A stretch of DNA of 64,000 bases from Rhodococcus sp. 1168. GTDB lineage: Bacteria > Actinomycetota > Actinomycetes > Mycobacteriales > Mycobacteriaceae. Shown in pieces: positions 57,352 to 64,000 of this stretch (positions are counted from its first letter, which is position 1; the number at the start of each line of letters is the position of its first letter). The stretch spans positions 62,001 through 126,000 of the forward strand of contig NZ_MKKY01000072.1 in NCBI RefSeq assembly GCF_002091955.1, in the 5' to 3' direction. Both the position numbers and the translations under genes were made by a program. A model generated the notes under the pieces. That model was not told where the DNA came from, searched no databases, and worked only from the letters and a program-made list of their open reading frames with translations.

Positions 57352-57389
57352 AAAAAGGCCAGGGAGCGTTTCGAGCTCCCTGGCCTTTT
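57352..57389. terminator. Bidirectional terminator between rshA and the bL37 gene
   Basis: A run of A (57352-57356) precedes GGCCAGGGAGC (57357-57367), a 7-nt loop, GCTCCCTGGCC (57375-57385) and TTTT (57386-57389). Both strands form an 11-bp stem plus A/U pairs followed by U residues, so it can stop transcription from both convergent genes. Confidence 0.9.
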
Positions 57390-57409
57390 CTCGGTTCTCG
57401 GCCCGAGCG

Positions 57410-57484
57410 TCAGCTGTTCGGACGCTTGCCGTGATTTGCCTTGTTGTTCTTGCGACTGCGCTTCTTACGCCCACGCTTACCCAT
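57410..57484 (-). CDS. Ribosomal large-subunit protein bL37 (24 residues)
   Basis: ATG at 57482-57484 and TGA at 57410-57412 give 24 residues starting MGKRGRKKRSRKN and ending NHGKRPNS. This matches the tiny basic bL37 seen bound to 23S rRNA in mycobacterial ribosome structures, which has the same length and the HGKRPN ending. It is too short for ordinary gene callers. AGGAG lies 7-8 bases upstream of the start on the minus strand. Nearby order (rshA, this, biotinyl protein) agrees with mycobacteria as I recall. Confidence 0.88.
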   Translation of the reverse strand: MGKRGRKKRSRKNNKANHGKRPNS

Positions 57485-57601
57485 GTGTAGCTCCTCTCGT
57501 GTGTTCACTACAGTCTTTCACGTGTGATTGGCTGTGCTTCTACGGGTGCCAGGCAAGTTGGTGGCGCTTGTGGTGTGGATCACCGAACGAGAGGAAAACT
57601 C

Positions 57602-57817
57602 ATGGCCGAAGACGTGCGGGCAGAGATGGTGTCGACTGTCTTCGAGATCGTTGTCGCAGAGGGGGACACGGTGGCTCACGGTGACACTCTCGTTGTTCTC
57701 GAATCGATGAAGATGGAGATCCCGGTGCTGGCCGAAATAGCAGGCACCGTAACAAAAATCGACGTGAAAGTCGGTGACGTCATCAAACAGGGTGACCTCA
57801 TCGCAGTGGTGTCCTGA
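57602..57817 (+). CDS. Biotin/lipoyl attachment domain protein (TB7.3-like)
   Basis: 71 residues from ATG 57602, with GAGAGGAAAA upstream. A free-standing biotin carrier domain: MAEDVRAEMVSTVFEIVVAEGDTVAHG, acceptor Lys in LESMKMEIPV, then AGTVTKIDVKVGDVIKQGDLIAVVS. Equivalent of Rv3221c, a small biotinylated protein of unknown partner. Here the acceptor motif reads ESMKMEI while AccA3 has EAMKMEN. Divergent from the bL37 gene; pdtaS follows 18 bp later. Confidence 0.94.
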   Translation: MAEDVRAEMVSTVFEIVVAEGDTVAHGDTLVVLESMKMEIPVLAEIAGTVTKIDVKVGDVIKQGDLIAVVS

Positions 57818-57835
57818 GCCCGGTCGCCGTCCACC

Positions 57836-59314
57836 GTGTCGACTCTCAGTGACCTTCTTGCCGAGCACACCGATCTTCCCGGGGATGCAGTCGATCATTT
57901 GCAGCGAGTGGTCGGGGAGTGGCAGCTTCTGGCCGACCTGTCCTTTGCCGATCTGCTGCTGTGGGTCGGCACCGGCAACGCGGCCGATCGCCCCGATGCC
58001 GAAGTGCTCTGCGTTGCCCAGTGCAGGCCGACGACGGCTTCCACCGCCTTCACCGAGGACATGGTGGGGTCGATCGTGTCGGAGTCGCAACACCCGACCG
58101 TGATCGACTCGTTGATCACCCGCGACATCGTCCGCGGCAGTGCTTCCGGTACCGAGAGCGTGCCGGTGAGGTGCGGCGACCACGTCATCGCCGTCCTCAC
58201 TCGCGATATCAACCCCGCCCAGCAGCGGCCACCCAGCGCGCTGGAGAGCGCGTACCGAGAATGTGCCGATGACCTCTGCCGGATGATCAGCGAAGGAACG
58301 TTTCCGACGCCGGCCGAACGCACAGATGTGAACTCCTCCCCGCGTGCAGGTGACGGCTTCATTCGGCTCGACACCGATGGACGGGTTGTCTATGCCAGCC
58401 CCAACGCTCTGTCGGCGTATCACCGGATGGGATTGGCGACCGAGCTTTCGGGCCGGGACCTTGCGTCGGTGACGCGTTCCTTGATCACCGACCCGTTCGA
58501 TTCCCAGGAGGTGGCGGACCACATTGCGGCCTCCACTTCGGGAGATGCAGGTCACCGCATGGAAGTCGATGCTCGCGGCGCGACCGTACTGATTCGAACC
58601 CTCCCGCTCCGACCTCGCGGTGAATTCGTCGGTGCAATAGTGCTGGTGCGCGACGTGACCGAAGTCAAACGCCGCGATCGTGCTCTGCTGAGCAAGGATG
58701 CGACCATCCGTGAGATTCACCATCGGGTGAAGAACAATTTGCAGACTGTCGCTGCACTGCTACGCCTGCAGTCCAGACGACTGGAGAACGAAGAGGCGCG
58801 CACCGCGCTGTCGGAATCGGTGCGCAGGGTGACCTCGATCGCGCTGGTTCACGAAATGCTCTCGATGTCGGTGGACGAGGAAGTCGATCTCGACGAAATA
58901 GTCGACCGGTTGATACCCATCATGTTGGACATTGCGACAGTCAATCCGCGCGTTCGTGTCGTGCGAGAGGGTGCGTTGGGGGTCTTTTCCGCCGAACGTG
59001 CAACGCCGCTGGTCATGGTGCTGGCAGAGCTGGTTCAGAACGCCATGGAGCATGGCTTCGTGGCAAGTACCGACGGCGTTGTCCGCATCACGGCCGACCG
59101 GTCGGCGCGGTGGCTCGACGTCGTTGTCCACGACGACGGTCCAGGTCTGCCCCCTGGCTTCTCCCTGGAGAAGTCCGAGGGCCTCGGGCTGCAGATCGTG
59201 CGGACGCTCGTCTCGGCAGAGTTGGGTGGGTCGCTGGAGCTGCATCGCGCCGCAGGCGGCGGAACCGACGCTTCACTTCGCGTGCCATTGGGCAGACGCG
59301 GACCGCGGATCTGA
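57836..59314 (+). CDS. pdtaS: Sensor histidine kinase PdtaS (soluble, HisKA_2 type)
   Basis: 492 residues from GTG 57836. No transmembrane helix. GAF-like domain (about 10-155), PAS domain (about 180-280; GFIRLDTDGRVVYASPNALSAYHRMG), then HisKA_2 with the phospho-His in IREIHHRVKNNLQTVAALLRLQSRR and a HATPase_c domain with ELVQNAMEHGF, DDGPGLPPGF and GLGLQIVRTLV. It phosphorylates PdtaR, an antiterminator encoded elsewhere, and has been linked to metal/NO sensing in mycobacteria. Matches Rv3220c. Starts 18 bp after the biotinyl protein. Confidence 0.96.
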   Translation: MSTLSDLLAEHTDLPGDAVDHLQRVVGEWQLLADLSFADLLLWVGTGNAADRPDAEVLCVAQCRPTTASTAFTEDMVGSIVSESQHPTVIDSLITRDIVRGSASGTESVPVRCGDHVIAVLTRDINPAQQRPPSALESAYRECADDLCRMISEGTFPTPAERTDVNSSPRAGDGFIRLDTDGRVVYASPNALSAYHRMGLATELSGRDLASVTRSLITDPFDSQEVADHIAASTSGDAGHRMEVDARGATVLIRTLPLRPRGEFVGAIVLVRDVTEVKRRDRALLSKDATIREIHHRVKNNLQTVAALLRLQSRRLENEEARTALSESVRRVTSIALVHEMLSMSVDEEVDLDEIVDRLIPIMLDIATVNPRVRVVREGALGVFSAERATPLVMVLAELVQNAMEHGFVASTDGVVRITADRSARWLDVVVHDDGPGLPPGFSLEKSEGLGLQIVRTLVSAELGGSLELHRAAGGGTDASLRVPLGRRGPRI

Positions 59315-59333
59315 TTCGAGGGTGCTTGCGCAG

Positions 59334-59365
59334 AAAAAAACTCGGTCCGATACGGACCGAGTTTT
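59334..59365. terminator. Bidirectional terminator between pdtaS and whiB1
   Basis: AAAAAAA then CTCGGTCCG (59341-59349), loop ATA, CGGACCGAG (59353-59361) and TTTT. The 9-bp stem with U runs on both strands serves the convergent pdtaS and whiB1 genes. Confidence 0.9.
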
Positions 59366-59389
59366 CACCTGCTCTTGTTTCTGTGAACG

Positions 59390-59644
59390 TCAGACGGAGC
59401 TACGTGCTCGCGTGCGAGCATTACGACGCTTGAGTGCGCGACGCTCGTCTTCGCTCATACCGCCCCACACGCCCGCATCCTGGCCGGACTCGAGTGCCCA
59501 TGACAGGCACTCAGCCGTGACAGGGCATCGCGTGCAGACGACTTTGGCATCGGCGATTTGTGCGAGTGCCGGGCCACTGTTTCCCACGGGGAAAAATAGT
59601 TCCGGGTCTTCGTCGCGACAAATAGCGTTGTGGCGCCAGTCCAT
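59390..59644 (-). CDS. whiB1: WhiB1, essential [4Fe-4S] transcription regulator
   Basis: 84 residues from ATG 59644. Cluster cysteines Cys9, Cys37, Cys40, Cys46 (AICRDEDPELFFP … VVCTRCPVTAECLSWAL), turn GVWGGMSEDERRALKRR and a basic C-terminus. In M. tuberculosis WhiB1 (Rv3219) reacts with nitric oxide, binds SigA and is regulated by CRP. A CRP-like site is present 87-102 bp upstream here. Confidence 0.97.
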   Translation of the reverse strand: MDWRHNAICRDEDPELFFPVGNSGPALAQIADAKVVCTRCPVTAECLSWALESGQDAGVWGGMSEDERRALKRRNARTRARSSV

Positions 59645-59954
59645 CCTCTGCTCCTTACCGGGCGCCGAAGCACCGTTTTCTGTTTCATTGATGTTCGCGA
59701 GTGCGTAACCAATGTTTCCGCTCTGTTGCTTGTGAATGCTTTCACGAACTCAGGGGAAGTCAATAGATTGCCGCGTGACCGTGGTCAAGCTCACTCTGTT
59801 AGGCTGCTTCAAGCCTTCTGCGTTCCTTTTTACCCCTCATGGTGAGATCTCGCTATCATTTTTGGTCATTGCTGTGGTAAAAGCAGCTGGATACAGGCCG
59901 GAAGTGTCCGTTGTACGAGCGTGCAGCTTTGTGACTCCACGCGTCCTCGCAGGG
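59645..59954. other. 310-bp whiB1 upstream region
   Basis: Lies between the kinase gene and whiB1, both read leftwards, so it is the whiB1 promoter region. It holds the CRP-like site at 59731-59746 and is AT-richer than its surroundings. I see no reading frame worth calling. Confidence 0.6.
59731..59746. promoter_or_regulatory. CRP/FNR-type binding site upstream of whiB1
   Basis: TGTGAATGCTTTCACG fits TGTGA-N6-TCACA with one mismatch in the last base. whiB1 of M. tuberculosis is controlled by cAMP-receptor protein Rv3676 through such sites, so the match is backed by biology as well as symmetry. Confidence 0.75.
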
Positions 59955-60911
59955 TTACGCGGACGGCGGGGCGATGACTTCCAGGGCAGAGGGAGTTGCG
60001 AAGAATTCGGCCTCGGTGCGCTCCCCGAGGTAGTCACCGTCCATCTGCAGACCGATCGGTTCGGTCGAAGTTATCCTGATCCGAGGCACGTCGTCGATGC
60101 GAAAGAGCTTGCGAGACTTGGGCTCTGCGCCCTTGGACAGAAGTTGTCGCACTACCAGCAAGCTGGGTGCCGCCTTGGTGGTCCTCATGGCGAACAACCC
60201 GAGTCCGGTATCGAACGTCGTACCGGGATTGGTGTGAACCGGCCTGGCATTGAGATAGGTCCACGGACTCGAATTGGAAACGAAGGCATAATGCACGCCC
60301 GTCATCGGATCGCGGCCCGGCACCTCGACGGTCAGCATCGGCTCGTGACGCTTGTGCCGGAAGAACTCGCGGACGGCCGCCCGAACGTAGTGAGTGGCGG
60401 AAACGGGGCGTCCGTCCTTTCGGCTCGCGTCGATCGCGCGACATACGTCGGCATCGAGTCCGAGGCCGGCATTGAATGTGAACCACCGGTTGTCACAGTG
60501 GGCGAGGCCGATCGTTCGTCTCGATCGCGACGCAAGAAGTTCGATGAGCTGATTTGTGGCAGCCACCGGGTCGGGTTCGATTCCCAGGGAGCGGGCGAAG
60601 ACATTGGCACTGCCTCCAGGCACCACGGCCAAGGCCGGGATGGCCCCGATCGTTACCGATCGCATCGACGTCGGTAGCGGAACACCGAGAAGTCCGTTGA
60701 TTACCTCGTTCACCGTGCCGTCACCACCGTGGACGATGACCAGGCCCATACCGTCCTCCCGAGCTTCGCGTGCCAGTTCGGCTGCGTGATCTCGGTGGGT
60801 GGTGTGGGCGACCGTGACGCGGACCCGGCTCGACAGCGCATGCGCCAACAGGTCGCGTGCAGCCGGAGTGGTCGATGTCGCATTGGGGTTGACGATCAGA
60901 AGCGCGCGCAC
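59955..60911 (-). CDS. Diacylglycerol/lipid kinase family protein
   Basis: 318 residues from GTG 60911. DAGK catalytic fold: LLIVNPNATSTTP (nucleotide loop), VIVHGGDGTVNEVINGLLG (GGDGT), LAVVPGGSANVFARSLGIEPDPVAA and the C-terminal half with FTFNAGLGLDADVCRAID and LQMDGDYLGERTEAEFFATPSALEVIAP. Phosphorylates diacylglycerol or a related lipid or sphingoid substrate. Corresponds to Rv3218; divergent from the small membrane protein gene. Confidence 0.94.
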   Translation of the reverse strand: MRALLIVNPNATSTTPAARDLLAHALSSRVRVTVAHTTHRDHAAELAREAREDGMGLVIVHGGDGTVNEVINGLLGVPLPTSMRSVTIGAIPALAVVPGGSANVFARSLGIEPDPVAATNQLIELLASRSRRTIGLAHCDNRWFTFNAGLGLDADVCRAIDASRKDGRPVSATHYVRAAVREFFRHKRHEPMLTVEVPGRDPMTGVHYAFVSNSSPWTYLNARPVHTNPGTTFDTGLGLFAMRTTKAAPSLLVVRQLLSKGAEPKSRKLFRIDDVPRIRITSTEPIGLQMDGDYLGERTEAEFFATPSALEVIAPPSA

Positions 60912-60957
60912 GGGGCATCAGCCTAGCGGGCCGATGCCGGTGTTCTAGGCTGGCCGG

Positions 60958-61380
60958 GTGTCAACGCCTTCGCAGCCACTGGTGCCGCCTTCGACCTTCC
61001 GGTCCGCAGGGGTGCTCGTCGCCCTCCAAGGGCTCGTGGCGTTGGTCATTGCCGTAGTTCTACTCGTACGCGCTGTCGGCGGCGTCGAGGATGCCGCCGC
61101 GAACGGCTACGGAACCGCCGGATGGTTCGCAGTGGTCGGGGTGGCCGTCGGAGCTGCCGGTGGGGCACTGGTGTGGGGTAAGCGTTGGGCGCGAGCCATC
61201 GCACTGGTCGTACAGTTCCTCCTGTTGCCGGTCGTCTGGTCGCTGCTCACCGACTCGCATCAGCCGCTGTACGGTGCGTTGCTCGGACTGGTCGTGATCG
61301 CGATTCTGGTACTTCTTTTCAGTCCGCCGTCGTCGAGATGGATGGCCGCCGAGTACGGGGACGTCGACGAAGAAATGTAG
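60958..61380 (+). CDS. Small integral membrane protein (Rv3217c-like)
   Basis: 140 residues from GTG 60958. Four hydrophobic stretches: VLVALQGLVALVIAVVLLVRAV, YGTAGWFAVVGVAVGAAGGALVWG, WARAIALVVQFLLLPVVWSLL and YGALLGLVVIAILVLLFS, ending in an acidic tail EYGDVDEEM. No catalytic motif. Function unknown; paired back-to-back with the kinase gene, and convergent with the GNAT gene. Confidence 0.88.
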   Translation: MSTPSQPLVPPSTFRSAGVLVALQGLVALVIAVVLLVRAVGGVEDAAANGYGTAGWFAVVGVAVGAAGGALVWGKRWARAIALVVQFLLLPVVWSLLTDSHQPLYGALLGLVVIAILVLLFSPPSSRWMAAEYGDVDEEM

Positions 61381-61416
61381 ACGGGACTCAGCTGTGCATT
61401 CGGTAGGCCGGCCCGA

Positions 61417-61902
61417 CTACCCGCTGGAGCTGGACGTGTTCGCGAGTGCGGCCAGTGCATCGCCGGTCATCCGAAACGTCGTCCACTCCTCCTGAGCAAC
61501 TGCGCCGAGCGAGCGGTAGAAGCCGATAGACGGGGTGTTCCAATCGAGCACCCACCAGCTCAACCGGGTGTAGCCCTTCTCGATGCACTCCGTAGCCAGT
61601 GCAGCGAGTAGTGCTTTGCCATGGCCTGCTCCGCGAAATGCTGGTTTGACATAGAGGTCTTCTAGATAGATGCCGTTGACGCCATCCCAGGTGGAGAAGT
61701 TCAGGAACCACAGAGCTACTCCGACGATCTCGCCGTCGTGTTCGGCGACGTGGGCGAACACCGAAGGCGCTGCGCCGAACAGGGCGGTAGCGATCTGCTC
61801 GGGTTTCACCGTGCAGTGTTCGAGAGATTCCTCGTAGTCGGCCAGTTCGTACACGAGCCCGGTGATGGCTTCGACATCGTTCTTTTCCGCCCGTCGGATC
61901 AT
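61417..61902 (-). CDS. GNAT family N-acetyltransferase
   Basis: 161 residues from ATG 61902 (MIRRAEKNDVEAITGLVYELADYEESLEHC); GTG 61911 overlaps the previous stop and would add three residues. Acetyl-CoA loop LYVKPAFRGAGHGKALLAALA (R/QxxGxG/A) and SIGFYRSLGAVAQEEW are the core signatures; resembles diamine/thialysine acetyltransferases in the DYEESLEH and FLNFSTWDGVNGIYLEDLYV segments. Corresponds to Rv3216. Downstream of the mutase family gene in an operon. Confidence 0.93.
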   Translation of the reverse strand: MIRRAEKNDVEAITGLVYELADYEESLEHCTVKPEQIATALFGAAPSVFAHVAEHDGEIVGVALWFLNFSTWDGVNGIYLEDLYVKPAFRGAGHGKALLAALATECIEKGYTRLSWWVLDWNTPSIGFYRSLGAVAQEEWTTFRMTGDALAALANTSSSSG

Positions 61903-61907
61903 GCTGC

Positions 61908-62534
61908 TCACGGCTTCTTTCTCCCGGTTCGCACCGACGGATTGATGTTGTGGACGACGAGCTGTCGATACGAGTGATCGAAGCCGAGCACCGAGTACGC
62001 CGCAGGAGCCATCGCGAAGCGTTTCCCCTCGGCAACAGGCAGTTCCAACCAACGAGTGAGCAATGCTCGTGAGAAATGACCATGTCCGACGAGGACGACG
62101 TCTCGCTCGGTTAAGACCGGCAGCGCAACGGAGAGGACGAGATCGGCGCGCGCGCCGAAGTCGTCGATCGACTCGCCGTGTGGGCACGGGTGCGTCCACA
62201 CGGTCCAGTGCGGCACGGTCGATCGAATCTCGGGCGAGGTCAGGCCCTCGTAGTCTCCGTAGTCGACTTCGGAGAGCGCGTCCCACTCGCGGTCGATTGT
62301 CAGGCCGGCGAGCTGTGCGGTCCGCTGTGCCCGCCCGCGTGGGCTCGACAGGACCAGCGGGTCGCGAAGTGCGAGTTCCCCGATGAGTTCGCCTGCTGCA
62401 CGGGCCTGCTGCTCGCCGACTGCTGTCAAGGGGACGTCCGTGGTTCCGGTGTGCCGGCCACTGGTTGCCCATTCGGTTTCACCGTGTCGGAGGAGCACGA
62501 CCCGGCCGGTGGTGCCGGGATTGGAGATTGTCAT
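61908..62534 (-). CDS. Histidine phosphatase (acid phosphatase/phosphoglycerate mutase family, Gpm2-like)
   Basis: 208 residues from ATG 62534. The RHGETEW phospho-His motif lies in VVLLRHGETEWATSGRHTGTTDVPLT, with LSSPRGRAQRTAQLAG, EVDYGDYEGLTSPEIRS and VVLVGHGHFSRALLTRWLELP (second catalytic His). In M. tuberculosis Rv3214 behaves as an acid phosphatase rather than a true mutase. Followed by the GNAT gene with a 4-nt overlap at an alternative start. Confidence 0.93.
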   Translation of the reverse strand: MTISNPGTTGRVVLLRHGETEWATSGRHTGTTDVPLTAVGEQQARAAGELIGELALRDPLVLSSPRGRAQRTAQLAGLTIDREWDALSEVDYGDYEGLTSPEIRSTVPHWTVWTHPCPHGESIDDFGARADLVLSVALPVLTERDVVLVGHGHFSRALLTRWLELPVAEGKRFAMAPAAYSVLGFDHSYRQLVVHNINPSVRTGRKKP

Positions 62535-62645
62535 ACCCGCAATGATGCCGTGTGTCCGCGATGTGGGCGCATCGGATTCGGTTTCGACGCGCCCACATTC
62601 GCGTTCCCCTGGCTCTGACGTGCTTTGTACGCAAGGATCGCAGGT

Positions 62646-63446
62646 GTGACGACAGTACTGGCAGTGGCCAATCAGAAGGGTGGCGTCGCGAAGACGACGA
62701 CGGTTGCGTCGCTGGCGGCTGCACTTCATGCGCTCGACCAGCGTGTTCTCGTGGTCGATCTCGATCCGCAGGGGTGCCTGACGTTTTCGTTGGGTCACAA
62801 CCCCGACAAACTCGAATCATCCGTGCACGAAGTCCTCACCGGCCACAAAAATGTTTCAGACGTGCTCATCGAAACCGACGAGGGCATCATGCTGCTGCCC
62901 GCGACGATCGATCTTGCCGGTGCCGAAGCGTTGCTCCTCATGCGTCCGGGACGAGAATATGCCCTCAAGCGAGCGCTGGCACCAGTGATCGTCAATTTCG
63001 ACGTGGTCATCATCGACTGCCCTCCGTCGCTGGGCGTGTTGACCCTCAACGGCCTTACCGCAGCTCAATCGGTGCTCGTTCCACTGCAGTGTGAAACTCT
63101 CGCGCATCGTGGTGTCGGACAGTTACTTCGGACCGTCTCGGAGATTCAGCAGATCACTAATCCTGATCTGACGCTGCTCGGTGCGCTGCCGACTCTGTTC
63201 GATGCGCGGACCACCCACAGCAGGGATGTACTCGGCGACGTATCCGATCGATACGATCTGCCGGTTCTGTCGCCACCGATCCCGCGAACTGTCCGGTTCG
63301 CTGAGGCTACGGCTTCAGGGTCGACGGTGCTCTCGGGACGAAAGAGCAAGGGCGCGCAAGCATATCGCGAACTTGCAGCGAATCTTCTGGCGCATTGGCA
63401 GCACGGGACTGCTTTGGCCACGTATTCTCCGAACACACCGGACTGA
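62646..63446 (+). CDS. ParA/MinD-type ATPase (Soj-like)
   Basis: 266 residues from GTG 62646. Deviant Walker A ANQKGGVAKTTTVASLAAALH, VVDLDPQGCLTFSLG, IIDCPPSLGVLTLNGLTAAQSVLVPLQCETLAHRGVGQLL and a C-terminal LAANLLAHWQHG. No parB partner is next to it, so it is not the chromosomal parAB unit. Corresponds to Rv3213c. Divergent from the histidine phosphatase gene. Confidence 0.93.
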   Translation: MTTVLAVANQKGGVAKTTTVASLAAALHALDQRVLVVDLDPQGCLTFSLGHNPDKLESSVHEVLTGHKNVSDVLIETDEGIMLLPATIDLAGAEALLLMRPGREYALKRALAPVIVNFDVVIIDCPPSLGVLTLNGLTAAQSVLVPLQCETLAHRGVGQLLRTVSEIQQITNPDLTLLGALPTLFDARTTHSRDVLGDVSDRYDLPVLSPPIPRTVRFAEATASGSTVLSGRKSKGAQAYRELAANLLAHWQHGTALATYSPNTPD

Positions 63447-63466
63447 TCGGTTTCGGTAGCACCGCT

Positions 63467-64000
63467 TCAGCTTCCCGCCAATGCAACGAGGTCGTCACCG
63501 CGTTGCTCGATGATGACGTCGCCGATCACCGACATACCCACCGGCCCGGTATAGCCGGCTCGGTCGACGTCCAAGGTCCGTTCCACCGTACCTTTGGCGG
63601 GATCGATCACGGCTGTTCCGCCGGGTACCGGAACCAGTAACCGGCCGGCGACGACCGTGCCGGGTCCGAGTGCGCCGGGGATCGACCACATCGGGGCCAG
63701 ATCGGTCAATCCCAGTGCCACGGTTTCACTTCCAGTCCACCAGCTGAACACCGATGCGGCCTTGACTACTGCTTCGGCTGTGGGGGAGTGGTTTTCGTCG
63801 AGGACTGCCGCAGGAAGATCGAACTCGGCCAAGGGCTGTGCGTTTCCATCGAAGACGGCTACCCGCGGTGGTTGTGCAGAGTGCGCTGGAATCGCCACTG
63901 CAACACGGTCACCCGAGGCGACGAGAATCGATGCGCCGGCGACGGGGCCGTCGGGTCCTATCAACGCCGCCACTACGCTCGAACCGTACTCCTCAGGTTG
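63467..64000 (-). CDS. Rv3212-like Ala/Val-rich protein, beta-propeller type, N-terminus outside the window
   Basis: The frame is open from the stop at 63467-63469 to the window edge, giving about 177 residues of the C-terminal part. Repeating beta patterns (ASGDRVAVAIPAHSAQPPRVAVFDGNAQPL, LVPVPGGTAVIDPAKGTVERTLDVDRAGYTGPVGMSVIGDVIIEQRGDDLVAL) suggest a PQQ-like propeller fold. Placement after the ParA-like gene matches Rv3212. Function unknown. A GTG at 63973 lies in frame but upstream residues also look coding. Confidence 0.75.
   Translation of the reverse strand, partial: QPEEYGSSVVAALIGPDGPVAGASILVASGDRVAVAIPAHSAQPPRVAVFDGNAQPLAEFDLPAAVLDENHSPTAEAVVKAASVFSWWTGSETVALGLTDLAPMWSIPGALGPGTVVAGRLLVPVPGGTAVIDPAKGTVERTLDVDRAGYTGPVGMSVIGDVIIEQRGDDLVALAGS

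Noticed and set aside
1..64000. CRISPR arrays, tRNA or rRNA genes, insertion sequences, integrase or attachment sites
   Set aside because: No spaced direct repeats, cloverleaf-like sequences, transposase motifs or integrase motifs were seen on either strand.

Overview
The window is GC-rich actinobacterial chromosome, almost certainly Rhodococcus or a close mycolate-containing relative. Its gene order follows a long block of the Mycobacterium tuberculosis chromosome (about Rv3285 down to Rv3212, recalled from memory) nearly gene for gene, and it carries lineage markers: an acyl-CoA carboxylase with a small epsilon subunit, arabinogalactan linker genes, F420 genes, MtrAB-LpqB, several WhiB proteins, a mycothiol-type SigH/RshA pair and PdtaS. 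I see no rRNA, tRNA, CRISPR array, insertion sequence or phage; this is core chromosome with local erosion and insertion.

Layout. 1-2.7 kb: a cut-off baeRF-type protein, a DUF389 membrane protein, a haloacid dehalogenase remnant and a DUF1707 protein. 2.7-11.8 kb: acyl-CoA carboxylation and sulfur genes (accA3, sufE-like, sseA, maf, accE, accD5, birA), with a PapA-like acyltransferase inserted between accA3 and the sufE-like gene, and a flavodoxin. 11.9-16.4 kb: AI-2E-type membrane protein, PH-domain membrane protein, a two-component system, GtrA. 16.5-18.7 kb: purK-purE plus a small HExxH protein. 18.7-24.6 kb: cell-wall assembly (LCP ligase, rmlD, wbbL, GDP-mannose pyrophosphorylase). 24-27 kb: fbiA-fbiB-NUDIX. 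27-33 kb: whiB2 and the mannose-phosphate genes (phosphomannomutase, SIS protein, manA). 33.3-35.2 kb: an amino-acid permease pseudogene and alkB without rubredoxin partners. 35-41.6 kb: sahH, tmk, mtrA-mtrB-lpqB. 41.6-46.5 kb: comF-like, hpf, secA.

46.5-53.3 kb is lipid metabolism: a wax ester/diacylglycerol acyltransferase homologue, then a ferredoxin-reductase gene followed by two tandem DesA3-type desaturases. The promoter regions carry related palindromes and look like a small repressor-controlled acyl desaturation unit. 53.3-57.8 kb: ybaK-aroA-rsgA on the minus strand, then sigH-rshA, a tiny bL37 ribosomal protein gene and a 71-residue biotinyl protein. 57.8-64 kb: pdtaS, whiB1, a lipid/diacylglycerol kinase, small membrane protein, GNAT, phosphoglycerate mutase family protein, a ParA-like ATPase and a cut-off beta-propeller-like protein.

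The genes work together mainly in cell-envelope building and lipid supply: carboxylated acyl-CoA precursors and biotin loading, desaturation, acyl transfer, rhamnose and mannose donors, LCP ligation and MtrAB control of the envelope. Points most worth checking are the shared operator-like palindromes of the desaturase locus, the likely CTG start of rsgA, the two possible SigH isoforms, the 24-residue bL37 gene, the permease and dehalogenase remnants, and three enzyme-family members lacking canonical catalytic residues.
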